The notes: generated from the letters alone by a model not told the origin. 64,000 nt of DNA from an uncultured Flavobacteriaceae bacterium (GCA_905479475.1 CAJQMT010000004.1:1-64000), one strand, 5' to 3'; shown: positions 36,431-46,182, counted from the stretch's first letter. Numbers and translations are program-made.

Positions 36431-36928
36431 ATGAGGTTCAATTTAATGAGAATTCTTTGCTTTTTTATTTTTGTGGGTTTGAGTGCTTGTTCTGTTGAAC
36501 AAGAAAAAACACAGTTTTCAGAGTTGGCCTTGGCGGATAAAATGATTTCGTTGCAAGGACAAGAAATGACCTTTGGAGAAATATTAAAGCAATACAAGGG
36601 AAAAAAACTCTTGCTTGATGTATGGGCTTCTTGGTGCGCTGATTGTATCAAAGGGATGCCGGCAGTAAAAGAGATTCAGAAAAACAACCCTGACTTGGTC
36701 TATGTGTTTTTGTCCTTGGATAAATCCATACAAGCATGGAAAAATGGAATTCAGAGATATGAAGTAGTCGGAGAACATTATTTCGTTCCTTCTGGCTGGA
36801 AAGGAGATTTTAATAGTTTTATTGATTTGGATTGGATACCCCGATATATGGTGGTCGATGAAACAGGAAAGATTATGCTTTTCAAAGCAACGAAGGCGAC
36901 AAGTAAAAAAATAAAAGAAGCAATATAA
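36431..36928 (+). CDS. TlpA-like thioredoxin-fold lipoprotein
   Basis: 165 residues. The signal MRFNLMRILCFFIFVGLSAC ends in a lipidation Cys at 20. A thioredoxin-like domain follows with the redox pair Cys69 and Cys72 in WASWCADC and the cis-Pro loop WIPRYMVVDE. It is probably a membrane-anchored periplasmic disulfide reductase. An exported thiol system of this kind could serve the exported MsrA 2.8 kb upstream, which is inference. It stops 12 bp before tpiA and is likely cotranscribed with it. Confidence 0.88.
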   Translation: MRFNLMRILCFFIFVGLSACSVEQEKTQFSELALADKMISLQGQEMTFGEILKQYKGKKLLLDVWASWCADCIKGMPAVKEIQKNNPDLVYVFLSLDKSIQAWKNGIQRYEVVGEHYFVPSGWKGDFNSFIDLDWIPRYMVVDETGKIMLFKATKATSKKIKEAI

Positions 36929-36940
36929 ATATAGAAAATC

Positions 36941-37702
36941 ATGAGAAGTAAAATAGTAGCAGGAAACTGGAAAATGAACAAAGACGTTACAGGTTCCAAA
37001 GAGTTGGCAAATGGATTGGTAGCAGGTTTGAAAGGTAAAACTTTGAACAATACACGTGTTGTTGTAGCACCAACGTTTGTGAATTTAACAGCTGTCAAAG
37101 AGGTAGCAGAAGGTTCAGTAATAGAAGTTGCTGCTCAAAACATGCACCAAGAAAAAAGCGGTGCTTACACAGGAGAAATTTCTGCTGAAATGTTGACTTC
37201 AATTGGTTTGAAGTCAGTTGTTTTAGGACATTCTGAAAGAAGAGAATACTTTGGAGAATCAGATGCTTTGTTGGCTGAAAAAGTAAACGCGGCTTTGGCA
37301 AATGGATTGGAAGTTATTTTTTGTTTTGGAGAAGTGTTGGAAGATCGTAAATCAGGGAATCACTTTTCAGTAGTAGAAGCTCAAATTTCCAATGCGTTGT
37401 TTCATTTAGATGCTGCTGCATGGGGGAGTATAGTTTTGGCATACGAGCCAGTATGGGCTATCGGTACAGGAGAAACAGCAACTGCAGAGCAGGCGCAAGA
37501 AATGCACGCTTTTATTAGAAAAATTGTAGCGGATAAATACGATGTAGCTTTGGCACAAGAAGTTTCTATATTGTATGGAGGGTCTTGCAAACCAGGAAAT
37601 GCAAAGGAAATCTTTTCAAAAGAAGATGTAGACGGAGGACTTATCGGAGGTGCTGCGTTACAAGCCGAAGATTTTATTGCAATTATTGAAGCTATTCAGT
37701 AA
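36941..37702 (+). CDS. tpiA: triosephosphate isomerase
   Basis: Interconverts dihydroxyacetone phosphate and glyceraldehyde 3-phosphate. 253 residues with NWKMNKD (substrate Asn and Lys), GHSERREYF (catalytic His), YEPVWAIGTG (catalytic Glu) and the phosphate loop GLIGGAALQ. It follows the TlpA-like gene closely and is ended by a strong terminator. Confidence 0.97.
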   Translation: MRSKIVAGNWKMNKDVTGSKELANGLVAGLKGKTLNNTRVVVAPTFVNLTAVKEVAEGSVIEVAAQNMHQEKSGAYTGEISAEMLTSIGLKSVVLGHSERREYFGESDALLAEKVNAALANGLEVIFCFGEVLEDRKSGNHFSVVEAQISNALFHLDAAAWGSIVLAYEPVWAIGTGETATAEQAQEMHAFIRKIVADKYDVALAQEVSILYGGSCKPGNAKEIFSKEDVDGGLIGGAALQAEDFIAIIEAIQ

Positions 37703-37717
37703 TTACAAAACACATAG

Positions 37718-37752
37718 AAAAGCACTGTTGACTTTGTTGACAGTGCTTTTTT
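37718..37752 (+). terminator. tpiA terminator
   Basis: AAAAGCACTGT (37718-37728) pairs with ACAGTGCTTTT (37740-37750), followed by T-rich sequence. Confidence 0.88.
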
Positions 37753-37802
37753 ATTTCAAAGAAATACATTTATTTTGAGTCATCAGGAGTGCTGAGATGC
37801 TT

Positions 37803-37810
37803 TATATTTG
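37803..37810 (+). promoter_or_regulatory. prmA promoter -7 element
   Basis: TATATTTG followed by C matches the consensus and ends 18 bp before the prmA ATG, giving a leader of about 12 nt. Confidence 0.5.
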
Positions 37811-37828
37811 CCAATTAAAAAATGAATT

Positions 37829-38668
37829 ATGGATGCTATTTATTTAGGATTTACCTTTAAAGTGACGCCCAAAGAGCCTGCTACAGAAATTTTGATAGCA
37901 GAGTTGGGGTATGCTGGGTTTGAAAGTTTTGTTGAAAATGAGGAAGGTGTCATTGCCTACATTCAAAAAGAAGAATGGGACGATGCTATTTTAAAGGATA
38001 TTTTCGTCTTAAAATCTCAAGAGTTTGAAATTACCTATTCTTTTGAAGAAATTGCACAAGTAAACTGGAATAGTGAGTGGGAAAAAAATTTCAATCCCAT
38101 TGTCGTAGATGAAAAAGTTTCCATCAGAGCTCCTTTTCACGAAGATCCAAATTTGGAATACGACATTGTCATAGAGCCTAAAATGAGTTTTGGCACAGGG
38201 CACCATGAAACGACACATATGATGGTACAGCATTTATTAGCATTGGATGTAAAGGACAAAAAAACCTTAGATATGGGTTGTGGAACAGGGATTTTAGCAA
38301 TTTTAGCTGAGATGAAAGGGGCCAAGCCAATTGATGCAATAGATATTGATAACTGGTGTTTTCTGAATTCCATAGAAAATATTCAACGGAACAATTGCCA
38401 ACACATTACTGCTTATGAAGGGGAGGTAAATTTACTTTTGGGTAAAAAATATGATGTAATTATTGCCAACATCAATCGAAATATCTTGTTGAATGACATG
38501 GCTGTATATTCAGGATGTTTAAAACGTGAAGGTGTTTTGTTGTTGAGTGGATTTTACAAAAAAGACATTCCTTTGCTCGATGAAGAAGCATCTGTGCATG
38601 GGTTGAATTTGGAAAAGACTTTAGAACGAAATGGCTGGTTTTCATTAAAATACATAAAAAAAGATTAG
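37829..38668 (+). CDS. prmA: ribosomal protein L11 methyltransferase
   Basis: SAM-dependent N-methyltransferase of ribosomal protein L11. 279 residues. A small N-terminal substrate-recognition domain (to about residue 85) is followed by the class I Rossmann core: FGTGHHETT, LDMGCGTGILAI and the catalytic-side IIANINRNIL. The nearby clpS and dapA genes are ordinary housekeeping. It has its own promoter after the tpiA terminator. Confidence 0.94.
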   Translation: MDAIYLGFTFKVTPKEPATEILIAELGYAGFESFVENEEGVIAYIQKEEWDDAILKDIFVLKSQEFEITYSFEEIAQVNWNSEWEKNFNPIVVDEKVSIRAPFHEDPNLEYDIVIEPKMSFGTGHHETTHMMVQHLLALDVKDKKTLDMGCGTGILAILAEMKGAKPIDAIDIDNWCFLNSIENIQRNNCQHITAYEGEVNLLLGKKYDVIIANINRNILLNDMAVYSGCLKREGVLLLSGFYKKDIPLLDEEASVHGLNLEKTLERNGWFSLKYIKKD

Positions 38669-38719
38669 ATTTGTACCTGTAAAAAAGTTTTACGTATCGA
38701 ATTGTTATTCCTTATAAAA

Positions 38720-38995
38720 ATGAGTCCCAAAGAAAAGCACCAAGAAGAAATTGATGTATTACTCCAAGAGGTAGCACAGCACGAAATTGTATTGCACAAT
38801 GATGATGTGAATACATTTGACTTTGTCATTGATTCATTGATTTCTGTTTGCGATCATACGCTCGAGCAAGCAGAACAATGCACTATGTTGGTCCACTACA
38901 AAGGAAAGTGCACGGTGAAAACTGGTGAATACGACGAATTGAAATACAAGTATTCAAAATTACTTGAACTAGGATTGTCTGCTGAATTGGTATAA
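38720..38995 (+). CDS. clpS: ClpS adaptor of the Clp protease
   Basis: 91 residues from the ATG at 38720. The HNDDVNTFDFVIDSLISVC segment is the N-degron binding block of ClpS (hydrophobic pocket with the acidic pair), and VHYKGKCTVKTGEYDEL matches the core of the fold. It delivers N-end-rule substrates to the ClpA/ClpC ATPase. A TTG at 38702 is in frame but gives six extra residues unlike the family. Confidence 0.92.
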   Translation: MSPKEKHQEEIDVLLQEVAQHEIVLHNDDVNTFDFVIDSLISVCDHTLEQAEQCTMLVHYKGKCTVKTGEYDELKYKYSKLLELGLSAELV

Positions 38996-39036
38996 TCGCT
39001 ACAAGGAATATCACATCTTATTCATTTCTGATTTTT

Positions 39037-39420
39037 TTACAAGAATTTCCCCAAAAAAAACACCTTTTTCCTTTCGTTCCAAAGAATAAAAAAACTACCT
39101 GCAAAGATAAATAATGCGGTGTAGAATAAAAGCCCATTATCTCCCAGTATTTCAATTCCTATTTTTGTGAGGTGCAAGAAAATAGCACCGCTGATTATTC
39201 CCAAAGTCCCTAAAGAACCCATCCAAGCAGTTTTTGGAAAAATTAATAAAACAGCGAAAATAAGCTCCAAAACACCAATAGCAATTCTGCCATAAGGTTC
39301 CATTTCAGCCATTGTGAAGATAAAGACGCTATCGGGGTGCGCTGTCAGCTTGAACCGCAAGGTTTGGAGTAATATAATAGCGATCACAATTCTAAGAAGT
39401 AAGTGTAATTTTTGTTTCAT
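39037..39420 (-). CDS. DoxX-like membrane protein
   Basis: 127 residues with four hydrophobic segments (residues 5-20, 42-62, 66-88 and 95-115), and RIAIGVLELIFAVLLIFP in the second span. This is the small four-span DoxX/DoxD-like family, whose bacterial roles are mostly unknown. It stands alone on the minus strand between clpS and the DUF6913 gene. Confidence 0.75.
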   Translation of the reverse strand: MKQKLHLLLRIVIAIILLQTLRFKLTAHPDSVFIFTMAEMEPYGRIAIGVLELIFAVLLIFPKTAWMGSLGTLGIISGAIFLHLTKIGIEILGDNGLLFYTALFIFAGSFFILWNERKKVFFLGKFL

Positions 39421-39527
39421 GATTTGATCTGTTTCTCAGTTTAGACGCGGAAATTGGAAAGGTTTTACAAAGTGGCCCTTTTTTGTTTTAAAAAAAAGTA
39501 AATTGCGATTCAAATTTGCTTGAAATT

Positions 39528-40052
39528 ATGAAGTTTTTTCCTTTTAAAAAAAAGAGTATCCAGCGCTTCTTTGATAAAGAACTGACAAGGCAATCAACCT
39601 TGGTCAAATCGATCCCTATCTCTAAAATCAAAAAGGTTGCTGTTCTTTTGGAAGAAGCAGTATACTATCAAAATCAAATTATTCGACAAATTGAAGAAAT
39701 GTATGGAATTCAGGGATGTGATGTGCATTTACTCGTGTATTGCGCGCACGATAAAAAGCGAGCGTACAAGTCTTATGAATTTTCTGAGAAAAGTTTTGGG
39801 TGGTCAGGAAGTTTAAAATTAAACAGTCTACAAGAATTTGTTAAAATTGAATACGATTTGTTTATAAATTATGGATTTGCAGAAAATTTATATATGAAAG
39901 TAATAACTTTGTACTCTCATGCACATTTTAAGATAGGTTTTTCTTCACAGGACAATAGGATGTATGACTTGTCCATTGCCGATGCCGACAAACGTATATA
40001 TGTTTTGAATGAAGAGGCAGTGAAATATTTAAAGATATTAAAGAAATTATAA
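39528..40052 (+). CDS. DUF6913 family protein
   Basis: About 174 residues from [16 protein letters not shown] basic N-terminus is followed by a mixed alpha/beta domain with [20 protein letters not shown] and [16 protein letters not shown]. There are no membrane spans or catalytic motifs I recognise. I assign DUF6913 from its appearance and its position directly before dapA, a typical flavobacterial order. The stop and the dapA start overlap as TAATG, so the two are translationally coupled. Confidence 0.72.
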   Translation: MKFFPFKKKSIQRFFDKELTRQSTLVKSIPISKIKKVAVLLEEAVYYQNQIIRQIEEMYGIQGCDVHLLVYCAHDKKRAYKSYEFSEKSFGWSGSLKLNSLQEFVKIEYDLFINYGFAENLYMKVITLYSHAHFKIGFSSQDNRMYDLSIADADKRIYVLNEEAVKYLKILKKL

Positions 40053-40939
40053 TGCAAGCATTTTTTGGTACAGGTACAGCTTTGGTAACTCCATTCAAAT
40101 CAGACAATACAATTGATTTTGATGCCTTGGAAGAATTGATCAATTTTCAGATTGACAATGGGGTGGAATATTTGGTTGCACTCGGAACGACAGGAGAGAC
40201 AACTACATTGAGTGCGGAAGAGATGGCACTTGTACGACAAAAATTTATTGAAGTCAATAAGGGCAGATTGCCGATGGTCATTGGAATTGGAGGAAATAAT
40301 ACAGCAAATATTGTGGCTGAACTTCAAGGTACCGATTTGTCTGCATTTGATGCTGTGCTGTCAGTGTCACCCTATTACAATAAGCCTACGCAAGAAGGGA
40401 TTTACCAGCATTTTATAGAAGTTGCTAAAGCAAGTCCGATACCTGTAATTATTTACAATGTACCCAGCAGGACCGGAACAAGTATTGCTCCAGAAACTGT
40501 TGCTCGATTGGCCAAATCTTCCGAAAACATTATCGGAATCAAGGAGGCAGCCGGAGATATGGTTCAAGCGATGAAAATGATACAATTGGTTCCTGACACC
40601 TTCTTAGTGCTTTCAGGAGACGATGAAATTGCCTTACCGATGGTATTGGCTGGAGGTGCAGGGGTGATATCTGTGATCGGTCAAGCCTATCCAAAAGAAT
40701 TCTCGGAGATGATCCGTTTAGGTTTGCAAGAAAAAAACAAAGAGGCTTACGAGTGGCAATACAAATTTTTAGATATTATTTCTTTGATATTTGAGGAAGG
40801 AAATCCTGTAGGAATCAAAGCATTACTTCCTATCTTAGCGATTTACAAAAACGATCCTTTGGTTCGATTGCCATTGGTAAAAGCAACCCCTTCTCTTCAG
40901 CAAAGAATGAAGCAGTTTGTAAACGAATTTTCTAGTTAG
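40052..40939 (+). CDS. dapA: 4-hydroxy-tetrahydrodipicolinate synthase
   Basis: Condenses aspartate semialdehyde with pyruvate at the entry to lysine and peptidoglycan precursor synthesis. 295 residues. [12 protein letters not shown] (substrate loop), [25 protein letters not shown] with the catalytic Tyr, and GIKEAAGD with the Schiff-base Lys are all present. It competes for aspartate semialdehyde with the homoserine branch encoded near 53.5 kb. Confidence 0.96.
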   Translation: MQAFFGTGTALVTPFKSDNTIDFDALEELINFQIDNGVEYLVALGTTGETTTLSAEEMALVRQKFIEVNKGRLPMVIGIGGNNTANIVAELQGTDLSAFDAVLSVSPYYNKPTQEGIYQHFIEVAKASPIPVIIYNVPSRTGTSIAPETVARLAKSSENIIGIKEAAGDMVQAMKMIQLVPDTFLVLSGDDEIALPMVLAGGAGVISVIGQAYPKEFSEMIRLGLQEKNKEAYEWQYKFLDIISLIFEEGNPVGIKALLPILAIYKNDPLVRLPLVKATPSLQQRMKQFVNEFSS

Positions 40940-40960
40940 AGAATTAACAAATTTTTAGGG

Positions 40961-40981
40961 GAGTATTTTTTCTAAATACTC
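40961..40981. repeat. perfect 8-bp inverted repeat after dapA
   Basis: GAGTATTT (40961-40968) and AAATACTC (40974-40981) with a 5-nt loop. No T-run follows on plus, so it is at best a weak terminator or mRNA-end stabiliser for dapA. Confidence 0.5.
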
Positions 40982-41092
40982 AAAATAGAACTTATTTTTG
41001 GATTCAAATTTCAAGTAGGGTGAGCCGGCCAGAATTTTAGAGCTCCAAATGAGGTACGAAAAAAATCCCTTTAATAATCCACAAATAATGAC

Positions 41093-41100
41093 TATTTTTG
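41093..41100 (+). promoter_or_regulatory. bamD promoter -7 element, leaderless arrangement
   Basis: TATTTTTG is followed by CAAA and then the bamD ATG, placing the predicted transcription start at the start codon. This is the same geometry as at rlmD. Confidence 0.5.
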
Positions 41101-41104
41101 CAAA

Positions 41105-41908
41105 ATGCCTGAATTAAAAAAAATCATTTTATTCCTCTTTGTAACGCATGCTTTGGTATCTTGTAGTGACTATAACAAAGTGCTTAACAAGGGGTCGATA
41201 GTTGAAAAATACAGCATGGCGACTCAACTGTACGATGCTAAAAAGTTCAGCAAAGCATTGCGTCTTTTTGAAATGGTTGTGCCATCTTACAAAGGAAAGC
41301 CTCAAATGGAACGAATTCAGTTTATGATATCGCAATCGTATTTTAATACCGAAGATTATTTCAATGCGGCTTTTTATTTTGAAAGGTTTGCCAAAAATTA
41401 TCCCAAGAGTTCAAAGGTCGAAGAGGCAGAGTTCAATGCAGCCAAGAGTTATTTTCTGGCATCGCCAAAATACAGTTTAGACCAAGCAGATACGAAAAAA
41501 GCATTGGTCGCATTTCAGGAATATATAGATGCTTACCCAGATTCAAAAAGAATTGCAGAATCGAACCTCATGGTGAGTAAACTGCAACACAAGTTGGAGA
41601 AAAAGGCTTTTGAAATAGCCAAGCAATATTATGAGATAGGATATTTCAATTCAGCAATCGTAGCTTTTGACAATATGACATCTGAATATTTAGGCACCTC
41701 CTTTAGGGAAGAAGCGTTGTTTTACAAGTTCAAATCTTCCTACGAATTAGGAATGAGAAGTACTTTTAGAAAAAAAGAAAATCGCTTGAATGCAGCAGTC
41801 AAAGCTTTTGAAAAATTGCAACGAAATTACCCAAATTCTAACTATTTGAAGGAGTCGAAAAAATTGCTGAAACAAATCAAACAAGAAAAAAAAATAGTAA
41901 ACAGTTAA
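41105..41908 (+). CDS. bamD: BamD outer-membrane assembly lipoprotein
   Basis: 267 residues. The lipoprotein signal ends at Cys20 (LVSCSDYN). TPR-like repeats follow: FSKALRLFEMVVPSYKG, DYFNAAFYFERFAKNYPKS, ALVAFQEYIDAYPDSK and AVKAFEKLQRNYPNS. BamD recruits outer-membrane protein precursors to BamA. It is the first gene of bamD-rpoZ-coaBC-porD and probably has a leaderless mRNA. Confidence 0.93.
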   Translation: MPELKKIILFLFVTHALVSCSDYNKVLNKGSIVEKYSMATQLYDAKKFSKALRLFEMVVPSYKGKPQMERIQFMISQSYFNTEDYFNAAFYFERFAKNYPKSSKVEEAEFNAAKSYFLASPKYSLDQADTKKALVAFQEYIDAYPDSKRIAESNLMVSKLQHKLEKKAFEIAKQYYEIGYFNSAIVAFDNMTSEYLGTSFREEALFYKFKSSYELGMRSTFRKKENRLNAAVKAFEKLQRNYPNSNYLKESKKLLKQIKQEKKIVNS

Positions 41909-41922
41909 TAAATAAGTCAAAG

Positions 41923-42243
41923 ATGGATTATAAAAACACAAATGCACCCGATACAACTGTAACGTATGACAAATCAAAGGTAGAAGCCCCAACAGGGAAT
42001 ATCTACGAGGCGATTTCTATTATTGCAAAAAGAGCTTCGCAAATCAATGGAGACTTGAAGAAAGAATTGATTGAGAAATTAGACGAGTTTGCTACCTACA
42101 GCGATAGTTTGGACGAAGTTTTTGAAAATAAAGAACAAATAGAAGTTTCTAAATTTTACGAGAAACTTCCAAAATCTCATGCCATCGCCGTAGAGGAATG
42201 GTTGAATGACAAAGTCTACTTTCGAAATTCTGACGAACAATAA
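41923..42243 (+). CDS. rpoZ: RNA polymerase omega subunit
   Basis: 106 residues. The NIYEAISIIAKRASQINGDLKKEL block corresponds to the conserved Rpb6/omega helices that clamp the beta-prime C-terminus. The remainder is an acidic tail typical of Bacteroidota omega. It lies between bamD and coaBC with 14- and 9-bp gaps. Confidence 0.88.
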   Translation: MDYKNTNAPDTTVTYDKSKVEAPTGNIYEAISIIAKRASQINGDLKKELIEKLDEFATYSDSLDEVFENKEQIEVSKFYEKLPKSHAIAVEEWLNDKVYFRNSDEQ

Positions 42244-42252
42244 GAATTTTAC

Positions 42253-43464
42253 ATGAGTGTTTTAAAAGAAAAGAAAGTTCTTTTAGGAGTGACAGCAGGA
42301 ATTGCTGCCTACAAAACAGCTCATTTGGTAAGATTATTGATCAAAGCAGGTGCTCAAGTACAAGTTGTCATGACACCTGCTTCGAAAGATTTTATCACAC
42401 CGCTTACCTTATCTACGCTTTCGAAAAACCCCGTACATTCTACTTTTTACGACAAAGAAGAAGAAAATGAATTGTGGAACAATCATGTAGAATTGGGGTT
42501 GTGGGCAGATTACTTCTTGATTGCCCCTGCCACAGCCAATACGCTTTCGAAAATGTCGAACGGAATCGTTGACAATTTATTATTGGCGACCTATCTTTCA
42601 GCAAAATGTCCAGTATTTTTTGCGCCAGCAATGGATTTAGATATGTACAAGCACCCTACTACAAAAGAGAGTTTTGAGAAACTTCAAAAATTTGGAAATC
42701 TTCTGATACCTGCCGAGAGTGGAGAATTGGCTAGTGGGCTTGTAGGCGAAGGTCGCATGGCAGAACCTGAAGCGATCCTTGTTTTTATGGAAGCTGAGGT
42801 TGCTAGTAAATTACCTCTGAAAGGAAAAAAAATATTGATTACGGCTGGACCCACTTATGAGTCCATTGATCCCGTTCGTTTTATTGGGAACCATTCTTCT
42901 GGTAAGATGGGTTTTGCATTGGCAAATGTGGCTGCCAATTTAGGAGCGGAAGTCGTTTTAATTGCAGGACCTACCTCACAAAAAATAAAGCACTCTTTTG
43001 TGCAAAGAATTGATGTGGAAAGTGCCGCGGAGATGTTCGATGTTGTTCATGAACATTATAAGGACGTCGACATCGCAATCGCAGCAGCAGCTGTGGCCGA
43101 TTATACTCCTAAAGAGGTTGCTCCTCAAAAAATCAAGAAGAAAGAAGCCTCTTTTCACATTGATTTAAAACAAACAAAAGACATTTTGGCTTCTATGGGC
43201 ATTCAAAAAGAACAGCAGTTTTTAGTAGGCTTTGCTTTGGAAACAAATGATGCAATTGCCAATGCGAAAAGTAAGCTCCTTCGTAAAAAAACCGATATGA
43301 TTGTTTTGAATTCTCTGCAAGACAAAGGTGCTGGATTCGCAGGAGATACCAATAAAATTTCCATCATCGATTCTCAAAATAATTTGGTCGAATTTCCGTT
43401 AAAGACAAAAGATCTCGTGGCAATTGATATCTTTACAGAAATCTTAAAAAGAATGGATGTTTAA
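42253..43464 (+). CDS. coaBC: bifunctional phosphopantothenoylcysteine decarboxylase / phosphopantothenate-cysteine ligase
   Basis: 403 residues for two coenzyme A steps. The CoaC flavoprotein domain (1-190) shows GVTAGIAAYK, the active-site His in NNHVEL, APATANTLSKMSNG and PAMDLDMYKHP. The CoaB domain (about 190-403) shows ITAGPTYESIDPVRFIGNHSSGKMG and AAAVADYTPKEV. The 3' end overlaps the porD start by 8 bp. Confidence 0.96.
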   Translation: MSVLKEKKVLLGVTAGIAAYKTAHLVRLLIKAGAQVQVVMTPASKDFITPLTLSTLSKNPVHSTFYDKEEENELWNNHVELGLWADYFLIAPATANTLSKMSNGIVDNLLLATYLSAKCPVFFAPAMDLDMYKHPTTKESFEKLQKFGNLLIPAESGELASGLVGEGRMAEPEAILVFMEAEVASKLPLKGKKILITAGPTYESIDPVRFIGNHSSGKMGFALANVAANLGAEVVLIAGPTSQKIKHSFVQRIDVESAAEMFDVVHEHYKDVDIAIAAAAVADYTPKEVAPQKIKKKEASFHIDLKQTKDILASMGIQKEQQFLVGFALETNDAIANAKSKLLRKKTDMIVLNSLQDKGAGFAGDTNKISIIDSQNNLVEFPLKTKDLVAIDIFTEILKRMDV

Positions 43465-44347
43465 AAAACAGTTCGTATTTCTCCTTTTTTTAGTTTTGAT
43501 ACATCCCTTAGTAGGACAAGAATTGAAGTGTGCTATTGAGATCAATGTCGATCAAATTACCCGCACAAACAAACAAGTGTTTGGAACATTAAAAACAGCT
43601 CTTACGGAGTTTGTCAATCAACAAAAATGGACAGATACTGCTCACAATGAAAACGAAAAAGTAAGTTGTGGGATGACCTTTATCATCACTGCTCAGACAG
43701 GCAATTCTTTTACAGGGACTTTACAGGTCAATGCCGTAAGACCTGTTTTTGGAACATCTTATAATTCTCCCATTTTCAATTACAAAGACACAAATATTTC
43801 TTTTCAATATACAGAATTCGAACCCTTGAATTTCAATCCGAATACATACGATTCAAATTTGATTTCATTGATGGCATTTTATGCTTATACAATTTTAGGC
43901 GTAGATGCAGATACGTTTGCTTTCAAAGGAGGAGAGATTTATTTTCAAAAAGCAATGGATGTGGCAAACCTCGCACAGCAAAGCAATGACCAAGGATGGG
44001 TGTTGAAGAGAAATCAAGCAAATCGTTTTTCTCTGCTAGATCAGATTCTGTCCACAGCGCACGAAGAGTATAGAAGTACTTTGTATACTTACCATAGGAA
44101 GGGTCTGGATGTCTTTTCAAAAAAAGAATCTGAAGCAAAGGACGAGATCGGAAGATCTATTTTTACTTTAGAAAAACTGTTTAAGAAAAATAGGAACTCT
44201 TTTTTAATACGGACTTTTTTCGATGCCAAAGCAGATGAAATTGTAAACGTATTCCAAGGAGGAAAAGAACAGAACAAAAAAGAGGTGCTTGCAAGCCTGC
44301 GAAGAATATCGCCAGTCAATTTGACGAAATGGCAAAAAATTGATTAA
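43457..44347 (+). CDS. porD: type IX secretion system PorD-like protein (DUF4835)
   Basis: 296 residues with a signal peptide (MFKKQFVFLLFLVLIHPLVGQ). The mature part begins CAIEINVDQITRTNKQVF and includes FNPNTYDSNLISLMAFYAYTILGVDADTF and RFSLLDQILSTAHEEYRSTLYTYHRKGLDVF, the conserved blocks of DUF4835. PorD is linked to the type IX system that exports adhesins and hydrolases in Bacteroidota. No other T9SS gene is in the window. Overlaps coaBC by 8 bp. Confidence 0.87.
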   Translation: MFKKQFVFLLFLVLIHPLVGQELKCAIEINVDQITRTNKQVFGTLKTALTEFVNQQKWTDTAHNENEKVSCGMTFIITAQTGNSFTGTLQVNAVRPVFGTSYNSPIFNYKDTNISFQYTEFEPLNFNPNTYDSNLISLMAFYAYTILGVDADTFAFKGGEIYFQKAMDVANLAQQSNDQGWVLKRNQANRFSLLDQILSTAHEEYRSTLYTYHRKGLDVFSKKESEAKDEIGRSIFTLEKLFKKNRNSFLIRTFFDAKADEIVNVFQGGKEQNKKEVLASLRRISPVNLTKWQKID

Positions 44348-44450
44348 TTTTAGCATCATAATTTCTTAAGGTGCTTTTGATAAGAGAAACCTTTAGAAGG
44401 ATGTTTTAAGATTATTTTCAGAGAAGCACTCACTATTAAAAAGATAGGTT

Positions 44451-46106
44451 TTGTTAACAGCACTTTCCATTTCCAATTACGCATTGATTCAATCACTTCA
44501 AGTAGATTTTACAGACGGTTTGTCCATAATAACCGGTGAGACCGGGGCTGGAAAATCTATTTTGTTAGGAGCATTAGGGCTGGTAATGGGAAATAGGGCC
44601 GATTTGAGTAATCTCAAGAGAACCGATAAAAAATGCATTATTGAAGCTACTTTTTCTGTTGAAAACTATGCGCTTCGAGATTTCTTTGAAGATCAAGATT
44701 TGGATTACGAAGAAGAAACTATTTTGAGAAGAGAAATCTTACCAAGTGGAAAATCGAGAGCCTTTGTAAACGATACACCTGTGAAACTGCAAGTTTTAAA
44801 TGCATTAAAAGCCCAGTTGATGGATGTGCATTCTCAAAATACAACTGCACAATTATCAGAAACAAATTATCAATTCAAGATTATCGATGCCTTGGCAAAC
44901 AACCATACCTTGCTCGAAGAATACAGTGTGGTATTGCTTCGCTATAAGAAGAAGCAAAAAGAATTGGAAGATTTGCAAAAAGATCAGAAGCGCTCCCAGC
45001 AAGAATATGCTTACAATACGCACCTATACAATGAACTTTCTGAAGCATCGTTTAGAGAGGGCGAACAAGAAGAATTGGAGAAGACTTTGGAAAAGCTAAA
45101 TAATATTGAGGTGATCAAAATTGCTTTGGCAGAAAGTATTGCTTTGGCAAACGAAGAGCAAGTAGGTATTCAAAGTTCACTCATTTCGTTGTGTGCTGCC
45201 CTCCAAAAGATTGCGTCATATTCCTCAGAATACGAGGCGTTTTTTCGAAGAATAGAAAGTTTGAAAATTGAATTGGATGATGTGGTATATGAACTTGAAA
45301 AAGCGAATGAAGATGTTGATTTCAATCCTTCTGAAATAGAAAGTTTTAACGATAGGCTGCAATACTTATACGATTTACAGAAAAAGCACGGTGTCACCTC
45401 TATTGCCGAACTTTCGAAAATTCAAAGGGTTTTAGAAGATAAAATCAATCAGGTTGACAACGCTTCTGAAATGCTTGCTAAGAAAGGACAAGAAATACTA
45501 CATGTACGAGAAAAGTTAGACGATCTCGCAAATCAGATACACCAAAATCGAAAACGAGTAATTCCAGAATTGACAAATCAACTTCAAGCAGTATTGTCTG
45601 AATTGGGAATGGAAAATGCACGATTTCAAATTGGTTTGGAAAAAATAAAGTCTTTTACCAACAACGGGAGTGATCAACTTTCTTTTCTTTTTTCTGCAAA
45701 TAAAGGAGTCGGTTTTGATGCTCTTAAAAAGGTGGCCTCTGGAGGAGAAATGTCTAGAATTATGCTTGGGGTAAAGTTGATTTTGTCAAAATACTTGAAA
45801 TTGCCAACTATTATTTTTGATGAGATTGATACAGGCGTTTCTGGGGAGATTTCAAACAAAATTGCCGAAGTAATGAACGAGATGGGGAATTTTATGCAGG
45901 TAATAACGATTACACATTTGCCTCAAATCGCAGCCAAAGGAAGTCATCATTACAAAGTCTATAAAAAAGACGTAGCAGGAGCGACCAATACCTATTTGAA
46001 AAAATTGAGTTCGGAAGAACGCATTGCCGAAGTAGCTGAAATTTTGGGAGGAAAACAAATGAGTTCCTCTGCAATGGAGCACGCAAAAGAGCTTTTAAAG
46101 CTCTAA
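44451..46106 (+). CDS. recN: DNA repair protein RecN
   Basis: 551-residue SMC-like ATPase acting early in double-strand-break repair. Walker A is TGETGAGKSILLGAL, a coiled-coil arm (about 150-380) has the DFNPSEIESFNDRLQYLYDLQKKHG helix, and the ABC signature and Walker B lie in ASGGEMSRIMLG and TIIFDEIDTGVSGE. The start is a TTG at 44451 (LTALSISNYALIQSL), which places the family N-terminus correctly. No ATG is available nearby. Confidence 0.95.
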   Translation: MLTALSISNYALIQSLQVDFTDGLSIITGETGAGKSILLGALGLVMGNRADLSNLKRTDKKCIIEATFSVENYALRDFFEDQDLDYEEETILRREILPSGKSRAFVNDTPVKLQVLNALKAQLMDVHSQNTTAQLSETNYQFKIIDALANNHTLLEEYSVVLLRYKKKQKELEDLQKDQKRSQQEYAYNTHLYNELSEASFREGEQEELEKTLEKLNNIEVIKIALAESIALANEEQVGIQSSLISLCAALQKIASYSSEYEAFFRRIESLKIELDDVVYELEKANEDVDFNPSEIESFNDRLQYLYDLQKKHGVTSIAELSKIQRVLEDKINQVDNASEMLAKKGQEILHVREKLDDLANQIHQNRKRVIPELTNQLQAVLSELGMENARFQIGLEKIKSFTNNGSDQLSFLFSANKGVGFDALKKVASGGEMSRIMLGVKLILSKYLKLPTIIFDEIDTGVSGEISNKIAEVMNEMGNFMQVITITHLPQIAAKGSHHYKVYKKDVAGATNTYLKKLSSEERIAEVAEILGGKQMSSSAMEHAKELLKL

Positions 46107-46174
46107 CGGACGATTTGTGAAAGGTGTGCTTGCGTATATAGGTGCATAAATTTTCAAACTTTAAACTATAATGG

Positions 46175-46182
46175 TATATTTG
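46175..46182 (+). promoter_or_regulatory. fabI promoter -7 element
   Basis: TATATTTG matches TAnnTTTG and lies 59-66 bp before the fabI ATG. No well-placed -33 TTG. Confidence 0.45.
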
